From Mesodorylaimus sp. YZB2_4 (taxonomy: Eukaryota > Nematoda > Enoplea > Dorylaimida > Dorylaimidae), in NCBI GenBank assembly GCA_030248295.1, contig JASANH010000397.1, forward strand, positions 19,994 through 83,993: a stretch of DNA of 64,000 bases, given 5' to 3'. The notes under the pieces are model-generated. The model searched no databases. It worked only from the letters and a program-made list of their open reading frames with translations, and was not told where the DNA came from. Made by a program: the position numbers and the translations under genes. Of the stretch, positions 22,059 to 34,410 are shown in pieces; positions within the stretch are counted from its first letter, which is position 1, and the number at the start of each line of letters is the position of its first letter.

Positions 22059-25000
22059 ATGGGGCATTTGATTGGTCTGGTTGTTGTGAGCTTTCTTTGC
22101 TCGATATTGTGCCGAGTCGTTCAGAGTGCAGCATCCTGCCCATCTGGAGCCATCCCATTCAAAAATGCAACTACTGGCGATTTCATCTTTTGTGACGACA
22201 TTGAGACCTTTTGTCCGAAAAAAGGATACCAGTGTGTTTTGGACAAAGGAGTCAATGAAACTGATGTGATTGGAGTTTGCTGCCCGAAAGTTTTGGCTTT
22301 ACAATCGCGTGCAGAAGGCTGTCCTTTGGGAGCCAGGCCACTGAGGAATGCTTACGGGCAGCTGCTAGTTTGCTCGCCTGGGACTGCAGCCACTTGTCCG
22401 TCATTGGAGCGAGTGATGTGCTACAGCGGAATGATGGGATCCATTTGTTGCATTGCGGACAATGGTAAGTGCAAAAGCATTTTTATTCTACGTGAGCTAC
22501 TACCTCGCCATACTTAGTGTCGCGGGGCTGGAAGCAAAAATGGGCTACTGTACATATATAAAATGTACGTAATCTGATTCCGATCAGCTCGATTGGTCGC
22601 TCAACTGCTGGCTGTCTTCTAATTTTAGCTTACTGCCCGGCTGGATACGACCCATATTATTACCCAGGCACAATGTCGCCCCTAATCTGTGGCCCCACCA
22701 CGACTGGTATCTGCCCTTTCGGCTATCAGTGTCTAAGGTCGTCAAGCCCAGGAGGCCCCTACGCATGCTGCCAGCCACGGCAGTACCCGATCACGGCACA
22801 GTGCCCCACGGGTTTCCAGCCATATGTTACTGGCGGTGGTTCTCCCTTATCGTGCATTGTTGGCAGCCCTGCGAGCTGCCCCTCGCCAGCCGTCTGCGCA
22901 CCAACGTCGAACCCTTTCCAAAGCTACTGTTGCACACCGTTCACATCACCTCAACAGCTCCAGTGTCCAAATGGATATACGTTGCCAACGAGCGGAGTGG
23001 CAGCCCCGTGTGTTTTGATCATTGGAGGCGTGAACACTTGCCCTCTTGGGTCCAGTTGCAAACCCAGTGTGGGCACTCCCGGTGGTGTATGTTGCAGGTC
23101 ATTAGCGCAGTGTCCCGCTGGTTACCAACAAGCATTGAATCCAGTGACTCAGGAACTACTAGAGTGCACCGGCTCTGTATCAGCTCCTCAAACATGTCCC
23201 TTGGGATCTACTTGTCTGCTCTCGTCCACGACTATCAGTAGTCTTTGCTGCACTCCAACCAAATCGCCAGGTCGCTGTCCAACTGGCTACGATCCTATGC
23301 AACCATTGGTATCTCCATGTCAAACAGACGTCAGTTGTCCAATCGGCGCCCAGTGCATTCAGCAAGTGTGCTGTAGGCCATCGACCACCCCTACACAATG
23401 CCCTGCAGGATACACTCCTGATCAAATCATTGGAATTTTGTGCCAGATAGACAATCAGTGCCGCGCGGGCGCTCAGTGCATTCAGCAGGTTTGCTGCAGG
23501 CCAGTCTCAACTCAATGTCCTACTGGCTATGACCTTGATCAACCTGTTACCCCGTGCCAAACAGATCCGCAATGCCTAGTTGGTGCCCAGTGCCTTCAAC
23601 AGCTGTGCTGCAGGCCACTAATTCTCGCCCAGTGCCCAACTGGCTATACCGCTTTAGTAAATCCGAACAATGTCCCTGTGACATGTTCGGCAACGGATCG
23701 ATGGTGTCCTGTTGCTGAAGCTATGTGCCTGCAGTCTTCGACAACTATTGGTTTTATTTGCTGCAATCCAGTTGCTCAGGTGAGAGAGATCATTTTAGTC
23801 TTCCTTGACTGATAGGCGAATGAATGAGCACTAGGCGATGAGGTGGCCTGACTTATAGTTCTGGCATCGATAGAGATCCAGAATTACCACTCAAGAGACA
23901 CAGTCAAACGGCGCCTAGCGGAATCGGACCCCAGGTTCAGTTTTTATATACTTGTCTCAGGTTCTTTTAATGACTTATCTTTGATGATAAAAGAGTGCCA
24001 TCACCACGCTGCTCGTCTGGTAACTGATCCTGTTAACAGAGATATCAGCTGGCATCACTCGTCGGCACTGCTTCAGCCATGGATCAGGTCGAGAGCATTG
24101 ATTGGCTGCTGTGAGTTATCTGGGTGCACAACCTCCTCACTCACTCCAGTAATGCGCCCAGACATACGAATGTTGCCATACCTCACCAGCATAGCATAGG
24201 CGCAAGTCTGATATATTCCAGCAGCTGCGGATGTGAATTCTAAGAATAGCTATACTGCTTGATATTGATCAGTCAAAAATCAATGCTATCGTTACGATCG
24301 GCACTAAGAGTGTCTGTATTTTAGCAATGGCCACAATGTCCATCAGGGATGACCATTACTTTATTTGGTGGTCAACCCATCCCTTGTGATACGAGTTCCT
24401 GCCCTCCTGGCACATCTTGTCAGACATCGCTCGTCCCTTCCACACTGCGACGGATATGCTGCCAGCCAGATACCCCTTCCACCCAGCCCCAATGCCCTCG
24501 TGGGTTAACTCTGGTCGTAGACGCAGACAGGAGTCCATCGTATTGCAACCCCGGGGTCTGCGTCATACCAGCGACTTGCGAACGTGCGACCAATGTGGAA
24601 CGAGATGTGTGCTGCAGAGACGACACACCAGTCGGCGATAAGCGATGTCCCGATGGGTATCGGGCGCAAAGCACGGGTGGACAAGCTGTGCCTTGTGATC
24701 CAAATGCTATTGCACCCTGTCTGAATGGATTTTGCTTGCCTTCAATTACAGGTAGGCCTTTAATGCTGACTGTTTTCATTGTCTCACAAATTTCTCTTTA
24801 GGATCAGGAGAAAGCTCTACTGAAACCATCTGCTGCAATCCTATAGGCATCCAATGTCCGCCCGAATACAACCTTCCAGACGGCACTGGCGCTGCGGCAC
24901 TCACTTGCGACCCGTCGTCCATGAACCCATGCGGTACGGTTGGCGTGCCGGGTATCGAATGCAAAGGGGCCATCGGGACAGGGGTGTCAACCCAAAGGCC

Positions 25001-25220
25001 GTTCATCTGCTGCCAGAAATCGCCCCTGTGTCCTGGTGGTCGTACTCCTTATTATGATCAAACATATCACGCCAAAAAGTGCGTCATCAATCGACCCACT
25101 GATTGTGAAGCTGAGTATTTCTGCGAAGTATCGGCTACGGTGGAAGGCGAAAGTGTGTGCTGTCCAAGGACAACCAGAGCACCTGGTGGGGATGGAGGCA
25201 ATGGGGGCCGCAGGTTGTAG
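22059..25220 (+). CDS. secreted lustrin-type cysteine-repeat protein (15 modules)
   Basis: Four exons join in phase, 22059-22464, 22629-23779, 24325-24751 and 24802-25220, giving 800 residues. The start ATG is followed by a signal peptide (GLVVVSFLCSILCRVVQSA). The rest is 15 tandem modules of the form CPxGxxP...C...CPxGxxC...CC, each ending in a CC pair; this is the lustrin-cysteine/WR1-type repeat common in nematode secreted proteins. There is no membrane segment and the C terminus is Gly/Arg-rich (DGGNGGRR). Modules 7-9 (about 23270-23620) are shorter and nearly identical to each other (GAQCIQQVCCRP), showing recent internal duplication. Exon borders fall inside modules. Function is unknown; such proteins are thought to be extracellular matrix or surface components. 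Confidence 0.9.
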
Positions 25221-25649
25221 GAAGTGTGACCCATCTTATTCCCTGCAATGCATCAAAAGAATGTTACGTCTGAAAAAACTATATCCTGCAAAAAACTGTA
25301 TTAAAAATTTGACGCTGAGAAACTGGAAATATTTTGCAGTGACCTATGCATCTTGATGACATCTACACTATACAGATAGCGAACCAAATTTTCCTCGCAT
25401 CGAATTCAGAAGAAACAGAATAGCGTGATGTTTATGAGAGATGTAATAACGATAGGCCGGGATCCCCACGTTTTGGCATCGAGATTCTGCATAAATAATG
25501 AAGCAAACGCACGCTAAGCTGAAAGGTATTGTCTGGTTGTCATAGTGTGTAGCTTCGTTGTGCAATTCTATGCGTGGGAGAAAAGCTGCTGCAGTGACTT
25601 ATCTACGTTTGAGCGAATTTAGGCCTGCATCGAGACTGCGTGTTTATTG

Positions 25650-25830
25650 ATCAGTTTCAGTTTATGTTCATGTTCATGTCTGACCACATCACCAAACGCT
25701 TATGCGCACTCGAGGGTGAAGGGACACATTTTGCACGAAATGATTTACCGGCCCGCGAGTCGAACACTCGCCCGTAACTGCGCACCTGGCGTGAGAGGCA
25801 GACACCTAACCCGCAAAGCCACGAGGCCAG
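25650..25830 (-). repeat. family-A tRNA-derived SINE copy
   Basis: Read on the minus strand it begins GGCCTCGTGGCTTTGCGGGTTAGGTG (A box, split here only for length: GTGGCTTTGCGGGTTAGG) followed by GTGTTCGACTCGCGGG (B box), then a body with TTCACCCTCGAGTGCGCAT. Same family at 31191-31363 (-), 43343-43450 (-, partial) and 53545-53695 (+). Confidence 0.8.
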
Positions 25831-25855
25831 CGGGTTAGGCGCCTGCCTCTCCGAG
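25829..25855 (+). repeat. second, opposed SINE A-box fragment (foldback)
   Basis: AGCGGGTTAGGCGCCTGCC in plus orientation abuts the minus-strand SINE head, so the two tRNA-like heads face each other. GAGAGGCAG..CACCTAACCCGC and GCGGGTTAGGCGCCTGCCTC can pair over about 20 bp. Confidence 0.7.
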
Positions 25856-26339
25856 TTTATATAATGATTGATAGTCGGAAAGAGAAGTTTAAAAAAAAAC
25901 TAAATGACCGAGAAAGTGCGCTTCAGTGAAGAGTAGACCCATATGCAAAAAAGAGAAAAATGCAAAAATCCTGATTCCGATTCCGAAGAAGTGATCCCGA
26001 CCTATCGTTAACATGTTAGTCGAACTGGTTGGGGCATTATAGGGCGCGCGTTTCTGTCTCGTCCTCGTTCCGATTATGCCGGGTGCGGCGTTATAAAGCC
26101 ACGATGCACACTCTGCCATGAGAAAAAGTGAGTTCTCGGCCTAAAACTTTCGTTTGAATGTAGGTATTCGTGGTATCATTCGGAAGACGAAAGACAAATT
26201 CCCGCGAAGGTGAAGGCACTCGATACCTACATATGGACACGTGTAGATATGATATTCAAAAGGAGTCAGCCATTTTGCGGCACGTGAATCCGTAATGTGA
26301 CGATCATACTGCTGCTGACGTGAGTGAACTAGTAGTAAC

Positions 26340-27660
26340 TTGGCATTCGTCTAACGTTGATACAGTTTTGGAAAAAAAAATTCACTTTCAGTTTCAATTA
26401 AGTCAACTGAATCTCTGAATAGATTCAGTTTCAGTTAGTTAACTGCATCTCAAAAGATTCAGTTAACTGAATTCAACTGAATGATACAGTTTTCCTCAAA
26501 AAGCATTCGCATCTACATGTGAACACTTGACGGGAATAATCTCCACTTTTCTTCATTCAAATAACTACTCTTCCGCATTTAAGAGTTTAAACAGCTCACA
26601 AGGCGCAGTAAAGACCAAAGTCAACAGCAGAGGGTCCTTTACGAGCACAGCGATGCACGACCATGTCTCAACAGTCCACCCACCAACAAATCCGCAGACA
26701 GACCAAGCACCTGAACCCTGTAACCTTCTAATTCGAATGCCATTGCTCATGATTGTAATTTCTTTTGGTCCAAGAGAAAGCTCGTTTTGGCAGCTACTCA
26801 GCAGAGGTCAGCGGCCGAAGATGTGCAAATTTTTGGAAATATTCTCGCTTCGTCGGGTCTTTTTTGCAAAACAATTCAGAACCAGAAGCCTGGAAGACGG
26901 AACCGAAGCCCATAACCTGAACAGCGGGTTCAGAAGTGTCTCTCAACTTTCGTCGTGTTTCTCAACTTTCTGTCGCCTTGCAACACACGAATTTAAAAAA
27001 CCCGCAAGATTTTAGGAGCTGACCGCTGCTGACCAGCTGGCCATTAGGGCCAAATATTTTTAGTAGAGCTTTCTTCCGCACCAGCAACTTGGGATTATCG
27101 AATAAGCATGTCGAGCTCAACTCAGTGGTTGGCCAAGCTTTCTAAGATCAAGAAGATGTGACTTTAAAATGTTTGTAATAAAATGATTGAAATTGAAGAA
27201 ACCCTTTTTCTTATACTGTAGGGGCTTTTATTTTATTTTAATTATACCGACTGCTTTTCAACTTGGACCTCGCCTAGCTCATAACTCTTTCACTCGGCGC
27301 TAGCCTGCAGGAAATGATGAAGCACTACAATATTCGTGAAGATTTTGCAACTTCTCTCTACATTTGGACCAAAATTCGAATGGATCGATTTTTTTACGAT
27401 AACTAGCGTTTTAAGGATAACAGAATACACCTCCAGCTCGCGATTAAGATGATTCGAACCAGCAATTCGTCTAGGTGCGTTTCGTTTCTCTTTAAGATCT
27501 GCACGAACATAAGCAAACAGATAACTAATTTTCAAAAGGGTAGGAGCTCGAAAACTGAATTTAACTGATTCTAAAAAGATTCAGTTACAGTTGAATTCAG
27601 TTTCGGCGGGAAGATTCAATTTCAGTTTCAGTTACAGTTAACTGTAATGACACTACATTC
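26340..27660. mobile_element. non-autonomous element, copy 1 (ACTGA-rich ends)
   Basis: Both ends are built of repeated TTCAGTTAACTGAAT/TCAGTTTCAGTT segments (26365-26490 and 27545-27650). The interior is shared in order with copy 2 at 30280-31925: AATCTCCACTTTT.CTTCATTCA, GTCAGC.G, a segment around AATATT.TTAGTAGA, AATAAAATGATTGAAATTG, CTTTCACTCGGCGCTA, TTTGGACCAAAA and a TTCGAA(C/T)CAGCAATT segment. No transposase ORF is present; open frames inside are not conserved between copies. Confidence 0.7.
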
Positions 27661-28543
27661 GTCATTTCGCCGCAGTCGTTGCTCTCTTCGCAGGCCACGC
27701 ATTTTGGTTTTTAGTGATTGAAAGTCGTGCAAGCTCGAGGTGACTGCTCGTTATGACGACGGGATACAAATTTTAATGTTGTGGGAATTCGCACTGTAAA
27801 AATATCCGCAGCGGCACCATTCAGTAGGATGAGTAGAATATGACTAAGAAATGCCATTTCAAAAAGAGATTTGCCATTGAAGGCTTGCCTCTGTCATCAT
27901 CAAATATCACAAATATCACAAATTCAAATATCAAATCATATATCAAATATCACAAATTGGACTGTCACTTTCCGTCGCGGTTGATCTACGCTCAAAATCA
28001 GGAGAAATCTGAAAGGCAGCATGATTCTACTGTATTTTTTAAGTTAACTGTCTAGTTTACCTGGGAACAGACTTGTGATACTTGGCCGCCGAGTCCGCCT
28101 ACAATATCAACCGGAAATACTTGCAGAGTCATGTGACATCGATGCAATATACTCCTTGTCTCAATGTTGTGTGGGTGATTATCCGCGATGGCAAGCCTAT
28201 CGCGTGGGGAACTTCTCACCTCACCCTCACATGTACTGTATGTTCGTGCTATTTACGATCACGAGTACAACACACCCCCTCTCAAAACAGAGAATGCCAT
28301 CTGTTCCATATAAAGTATAGCGCATGTGTTTACTTGAATGACTACGACATACGCTCACGTTTCCGCCCCCTGTCCCTTTCGCTTGCCGCGCAAGGTCAAC
28401 TTTTTCCGTGTACCAATTCCAGCTGAACGCGGGTGGTGGTGCCTGCCGGCAATTGAATTGGATCAAACTCTATAAGGCAGATATGGTTGTTCACTTCTCA
28501 AGTTTTCACCGTCCGGCGGCGCCTGGTGAACCGAAGTTCCAAC
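27661..28543. other. region upstream of the UGT gene
   Basis: No gene. It should hold the UGT promoter. At 27895-27955 there is a short AT-rich repeat of AAATATCA units. Confidence 0.45.
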
Positions 28544-31500
28544 ATGCGGGTTCTAATCCTACTCAGCTCAATGATCAACTGTGCCTTAGGTGCCCACATA
28601 GGCCTGTTCGCCAGCACGACTGGATGCTACAGTCACGATATGCTCATGCGAAATTTAGCCGATCGATTAGTGACGGAAGGCGGACATCGAGTGACCATCA
28701 TCCAGATTCGAGTGTACGATTTCAATTTGACGTATCCTCCACCAAAATCTAATTGGACTCGTATAACTTTGAATAGTTCCAGCCCCGATTCAGCATCGCT
28801 GCAACTACGCTCGCAGAGACTAATGTGGCTGACCACTCTGCCATTCGACGCTGAAAAAGTTGATTTCGAAAGTATTCGAATTTTTAACAAAATTCACGCT
28901 TATCAAATGCGCGCGTGTTTTGGAGCTTTACGCGATAAGAGATTTATAAATCAATTGAAATCATTGAATTTAGATTTATTAGTCGTGGATCACTTGCTGA
29001 ACGAATGCGCTCTGAGTTTAGCCTACGCTTTTATGCCAAAGGTCAAGTTGGTCTACTTGTCCAACTATCCTATTGTTAGCGTGTACGTGGAAAATATGGG
29101 TGTGTCCTCGAACCCGTCCTTTGTGCCCGCCGTAATTGGATCGGAACGCGGACCAATGAACCCCGTGCGACGGACGATCAACACCGTCTTGCACGCGCTA
29201 ATGTTTGGTATGCGCCAGAAGTTTTACTTGAGTGCAATTCGCACGTTTCAGTTGGCTTCGGGGATCAGACTTCCCAGTTTGCCCGAACTTGAGAGTAGGA
29301 CATTAATTTTTGCCACACCATTTGAAATGTTGTTGGACTCGCCACGACCATTAGTCAATGGGCTACGATATTTTGGATGCGAGCATTGCACCAGTTCTGG
29401 GCCACGGGGAAATATTACCCGGGTAAGGTCATTCAGTGCATGTCATACGTAGTGGATGGGGGGGGGGGGGGGGGGTTGGTGCGGCAAAATTACCCCCCGC
29501 CCCGGACGATTGTTCACCCCCAATTTGTTCGATGACTCTGAAGATACGGGAGAACGACTACATACTGTGCATAAAAGGAACATTCAAAAACATCAGTCAA
29601 TTTCTGCCCAGATTCCTCGTCCTGTAGGAAGCTGGCTGTGGCTTCCCCAGAGCTATTGCGAAATACGAAGCAACCCACGCTAGAGAGCAGTCTTTTACTA
29701 GCCACCTAGCGGGATCACGCACGAAACAACCACACACTAGCACATACACAGCAATAACTGACCGAGTCACTCATGAGACGGCACGACGCCGAGCTGACAG
29801 GAAACAGGAAACAGGCTAGACAGGCAGACTAGGGTGCGGCCACGGGGCGGCAAGCAAGATACTTGGCCATGTCACTGGCATACATCCAATAAAGATGGGG
29901 GGTGTCTTCCTAACATAGAAAAGAGCACTCAAAGGCATAAGCTATGGCACTCATTGACATGGAATGATGCATTTCACAACAGTACACCCATCACAGTCCC
30001 ACTCAAGTCCGTATGGTAGCACATGGATCGCATCTGGAAGCCTGATTATCACACATGGGTTTCACACGGCCTGGTTCTCCAAGAGGGGCCTCTGTTGTGG
30101 GACCACGTGGACTATGCTTGGGTTTGGAATGGGCTTCACGAGGAACTAAAGTGAGAAAGCCAGTTTTGAGGAATCTGGGTGTTCATCACGATTTCTTTCC
30201 AACGGAGGTCGCTTATCCATGTGCTCTTTTCAACTCAACCGAACGGTGCAGCACAGAGGTCATAGCGTCGATACATTTACGGAAAAAAGATTCAGTTTCA
30301 GTTTTTTAAATCTCAAAAGTTAACTGAATTTAACTGAATGATTCGGTTTTTCCTTAAAAAAATTTTCGTCTCTAAGATGTGAACGCTTAGCGAGCAAATC
30401 TCCACTTTTTCTTCATTCAGATACCATTTTTGCATTTAGGGCTTCAACAGCTCACAAGATCCTTGCCAAACCGTCAAGTCTAACTTGACATAGTCAATGA
30501 CTGTATGCAATTTGTTTAGGTGAAAACGAAAGCTCTAGGCAAAATGAGATCCGTCTGGCCAACTGGTCAGCAGTGGTAAGCACCCCGAGTCCTGCGAATA
30601 TTTGAAATTTTCCTGTTTTGTCGAGTCTTTTGCGGAAAAAACCAAACTCGAGTGTTAAAACACGGACCCCAAAGCTCCGCAAACCGAGTTTAGGAAAACC
30701 CTGCAAGTTTTTCCAAGACTCTGTCTTGTCGTACAGTGTCTTGACCACTGGTGACCAGCTGGCCAGGCAGGTCCAATATTTTGAATAGACCTTCCTTTCA
30801 CGCCTAGGAAAAAATTAAAGTCATCGATTATGTCATTTTCAACTTGACGGTTGGCAAGGCACCCTCAGGTCAAGGAGATGCAACTGTAACATGTTTCACA
30901 ATAAAATGATTGAAATTGCAGGAACCCTTTCGTATATTTGAATTACGCTAACTCCTTCTCAACAAACATGGAGCTCGTTCTTAAAACGCTTTCACTCGGC
31001 GCTAACGTAGCAGGAGCTTATCAACCATTGCAACACTGTAAAGATGTGTCTTAATTATCAATGTTTGGACCAAAAGATTGTGCGCCGATTTAGCGAGTGT
31101 CTCGCATCCGCGAGGGCTAACCAAAAGATTGCGAACCCACACAGGGCCGCCCAGAGGAAGCTTAAGCCTAAGCCTAAGTCTGCCCTAAGCCTTGTCATGT
31201 CATACTTTATCCATAGCCAAGCACCATAAGGCGCACTCGAGGGCTAAGGAACACATAATTGACAATCACTTTGTACCGAGGCGGGAGTCGAACCCTCCCC
31301 TGTAAGTGCGCACCCAGCGTGAGAGGCAGACGCCTTAACCCGCTAGGCCACGACCCCGGTAACCCAAGCCCAAGCTCATGTACAGTAATCATATATACGC
31401 GCACAGCTAGTGATCTCGCACATATTTCTTTAGCCGTGTGTGAAAAGCACTTACTGAATCAGGACACTCGCGGAAACGGGAATACACCGACCAGCCAGAA

Positions 31501-33333
31501 TTCAAGCGGGCCCGTTTCATTTACAGCCGCTTAGGACTTTTTTAAAGATGATAATATGCTTCCAACTCGGGATCAACAGGATTCGAATCAGCAATTGTCT
31601 TAGCTGCCCTTTGTTTCTCCTTGAGCTTTGCACCAAGATCCGAAAACAGATCACTAATGCTAAAATACGCAGTAATTTGAAAACAGATTTATTTACAGAT
31701 AAGTTCAGTTTTGACGAACAGATTCAGCTTCAATTAACTGTATATTATACATATAAACGGTCGGAGATTCCCTGCGCTTACGCTAATATTAAGACTCTGA
31801 CGCCTCGTTTCCATCAGCGATTGTTCCGATATCGAGCGACTATCGATATCAGTTACAGTTAACTGAATTAAAAGATTTAGTTAGACTGATAGATTCAGTT
31901 TCAGTTTTAGTTAACAGCATCAACGCTTAGGCCAAGGCAACTCAGAAGCGCAACATTTTCGTGGCACAGTGAGATATTGTACATACGCCATAAAACTGCT
32001 AGAAAGCAAACATTGTGTACAGTACGAGTATGCTCACTGAATACTGTATATTATGTCAAGGACTGAACGAATGTCGATATTGAGTTTTCATTTTTTCAAC
32101 TAATATCTAACGCGTACATCTCCTCAACCATCTCAGTGCATCTGCACAAAAATTGATAACTGCACCAGGAGTCGAAATGGGAGTTCAAATTTTCTCCTTT
32201 CAAGACCGTTCAAGATCGTTAAAGACGAGACCACCTTTGGTTCACGCACGAAGGCGCATCAAGTACATGTGTACAGTATGAACAGTTGCTCTGTCCTATC
32301 GTCCCTACGAGTCCGCGCGAACAAGGCACAATCCCCACAAAATTCCGTGCTATAAAATTGTTGTATACCGAAAGTTTTGTAGACCTTGACCTCTTTGTAG
32401 ATGCTGTCACTGCCGGCGTCACCCCACGGATATATTATCGTTTCTTTTGGAACAGTGACAAAAGGCGATCAGATTCCTTTGGAACAGCTGATTCGTCTGT
32501 TTCGTGCTTTTTCTAAATTCCCTCAGTACACGATCATTTGGCAACTGGATGCCAGCAAAGAGTACTACGAACACGCTGTCCTTGAGTCCATGAACTTGAC
32601 TGCTCTGCCGAGTCACATCCACATATTCCCATGGGTGCCCTTGAAAAGTATTTTGAGCGACCCCGGCGTAGTTCTCGCAGTCAGCCACGGTGGGGTGACC
32701 ACGTGCATCGAAGCTGTGAACAGCGGAGTGCCTGTTTTGGGCGTGGCTATACAAGGCGACCAAATGTATAATTTACAACGGCTTGTTGAAAAAGGAGTTG
32801 GAGAATTTTTGCAAGCTTCGAAATTACGCGAGACGAAATTGGTTGAGAAAATGACAGAAATAATTCGAGGAAATGCAAAGTAAGGAAGAGGAAACTTTAG
32901 AGGAGGTACGGGTAAATAGCAAAATACTGACCGAATCTAATGGAGTGCAGCACGTCCACTGTGTTTTTCTATGAAACTTTATTTTGTTTTTACTTTTGTT
33001 TTCTCCAAGTGATTGAGCCACCATAAAACTGTTACCTAAATATTTTTTAAGCTGAATTTCTTTGCCAATTTCAGATATAAGACAGCAGCTTTAAAATTGC
33101 GATCAATGTTGCAAGACTACAAGTCGCTGGAGAAAACGCCTCCATCCCACTTTTGGCTCAATTGGGCGGTTACGCATTTTAATCAAAAAGACACTGAGAG
33201 GAGTCAGTGGGTGGATCGATTAATATTCTCCAAACACTCGTCTAATTGGCTAATCTATTATAGCTTTGATGTGATTCTCCCTTTTGGCTCAATCTTAATT
33301 TTAACAAGTGGATTATTGCTCAAAATATGTTGA
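28544..33333 (+). CDS. UDP-glycosyltransferase (UGT), membrane-bound
   Basis: Transfers a sugar from a UDP-sugar to small lipophilic acceptors in the ER lumen; detoxification is the usual role. Exons 28544-29422, 32401-32879 and 33075-33333 join in phase to 538 residues, the normal family length. The start is the ATG before a signal peptide (MRVLILLSSMINCALGA); an upstream open frame has no better start. The N-terminal acceptor half has the catalytic-His region YSHDMLMRNLADRL and GGHRVTII. Exon 2 has HGYIIVSFGT and the UGT signature: HIHIFPWVPLKSIL, SHGGVTTCIEAVNSGVPVLG, GDQMYN. Exon 3 ends in one transmembrane segment (WLIYYSFDVILPFGSILILT) and a very short tail ending KIC with no dilysine. 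Intron 1 is 3 kb and carries a poly-G run, copy 2 of the ACTGA-ended element and a nested SINE. The gene looks intact. Confidence 0.94.
29458..29475 (+). repeat. poly-G run of 18 nt in UGT intron 1
   Basis: Eighteen consecutive G begin 35 nt after the exon 1 donor site. Confidence 0.95.
31161..31192 (-). repeat. short run of TTAGGC-like units
   Basis: On the minus strand GGCTTAGGGC is followed by ACTTAGGCTTAGGCTTAAG, so two exact and two imperfect TTAGGC units. TTAGGC is the nematode telomere repeat; four units can also be chance. Confidence 0.4.
31191..31363 (-). repeat. family-A tRNA-derived SINE copy nested in the UGT intron element
   Basis: Minus strand: GTCGTGGCCTAGCGGGTTAA (A box), GGGAGGGTTCGACTCCC (B box), then a body ending in GGCTATGGATAAAGTATGAC. 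The 3' body matches the plus-strand copy at 53545-53695. Confidence 0.85.
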
Positions 33334-34410
33334 TATGTGTAAATTATACGAGGTCTGTCTCTCCTACTCCACCAAATGTTACCGTTTTATGTAGGCGTTG
33401 CTTTAAAATTTTCTAGAATTTGAATGATTGGTGCTGAGTCGTCATCTGATGAATACAGTAGTGTGTGGATTTCTGGCGAGAGATATACTGTGAAAGGGAG
33501 CAATCATCTTGACGAGTGATCTGGCAAACGTGTATCTGAAGGCAACGTGACATTCACCCACGTCAATAATTACAATAACATTCTCGCTATAGAGCTCTGT
33601 ATGCCGCCCACTGCACGTGCTCGATTTTACTTCGCGACACTAAACAGGATGTAAAGCACAGTTTATGTTTACCAAAAGTTTGAGTGGATTTTGGGGGTGG
33701 AATCCTGCAGCACAAGGGATATAAGGCTTAAAGAATAGCACAAATCCACTGAAGCAGAAGACAGCCTAAATGAAAATGAGTTAAAATAATGAGGCTCGAA
33801 TTTTATTTTCAGCGTTGCTGAATCGCATTCCGAATCAGTTACAGCGGCAGTCAGTCAGGACGCAGAAAATACAGACGGTACGCCGAAGATTGACTTACAG
33901 TGCATGTGAACAGATGTATGTTCCTCCTGTACCAGCAGCTTCCTAATGTTGATTCAACGGAGGCAGAGATTATCAATCATTGACTCTGCATAATAATTCT
34001 GCCCTGTGGGAGTGCATAGGTGGACCTTGTCGCAGCCGAGAGAATCCCAAGTTAAGCTTGCCCCTAAAGTTAATCCCTAGACTTATCGGGTTCGCAGATC
34101 GCAGGAGTCCTTTATCTGATTAGGCTCTTCTAGCACCAGGTCTGCTGTACTGTATTGGTAATATCAGTTGGAAGAGCAGCTTCAAAGTCGCGTTTTTAAT
34201 TTTTGGATGGGCGTGAAGAGCGTCAAGCATCTTGGTTTAAGAGAAGACGGAAAAACTTTTAGCAAACGATAACCTCCCGAAACGAAACGATTCCTGCATG
34301 ACTTTTTTTACTGGAAGGAACTTGATTAGTTAACGCTAGTCTATTCGACGGGATTTCGTTGCGTTCTATTCTTTCGCTCACTCCGCAGCAGACCGAAAAG
34401 AGGCGCAATT
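33334..34410. other. intergenic region UGT to GPCR
   Basis: No gene or clear repeat recognised. Confidence 0.4.

Larger units (their letters stand above)
30280..31925. mobile_element. non-autonomous element, copy 2, in UGT intron 1
   Basis: Collinear with 26340-27660, with the same ACTGA-rich ends (30287-30345 and 31855-31915). It is longer because of an insertion between the TTTGGACCAAAA block (about 31065) and the TTCGAATCAGCAATT block (about 31580) that carries the family-A SINE. The divergence between copies looks like tens of percent by eye. Confidence 0.7.

Noticed and set aside
24420-24779. Minus-strand frame of 119 residues
   Set aside because: It is antisense to exon 3 of the lustrin-repeat gene, whose cysteine pattern is decisive.
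26527-27015. Plus-strand frame of 162 residues in element copy 1
   Set aside because: The collinear copy at 30280-31925 does not keep this frame, so it is not a conserved element protein.
31161-31192. Internal telomere block
   Set aside because: Only about four TTAGGC-like units, two imperfect; too few to claim a telomere insertion. Kept as a low-confidence repeat only.
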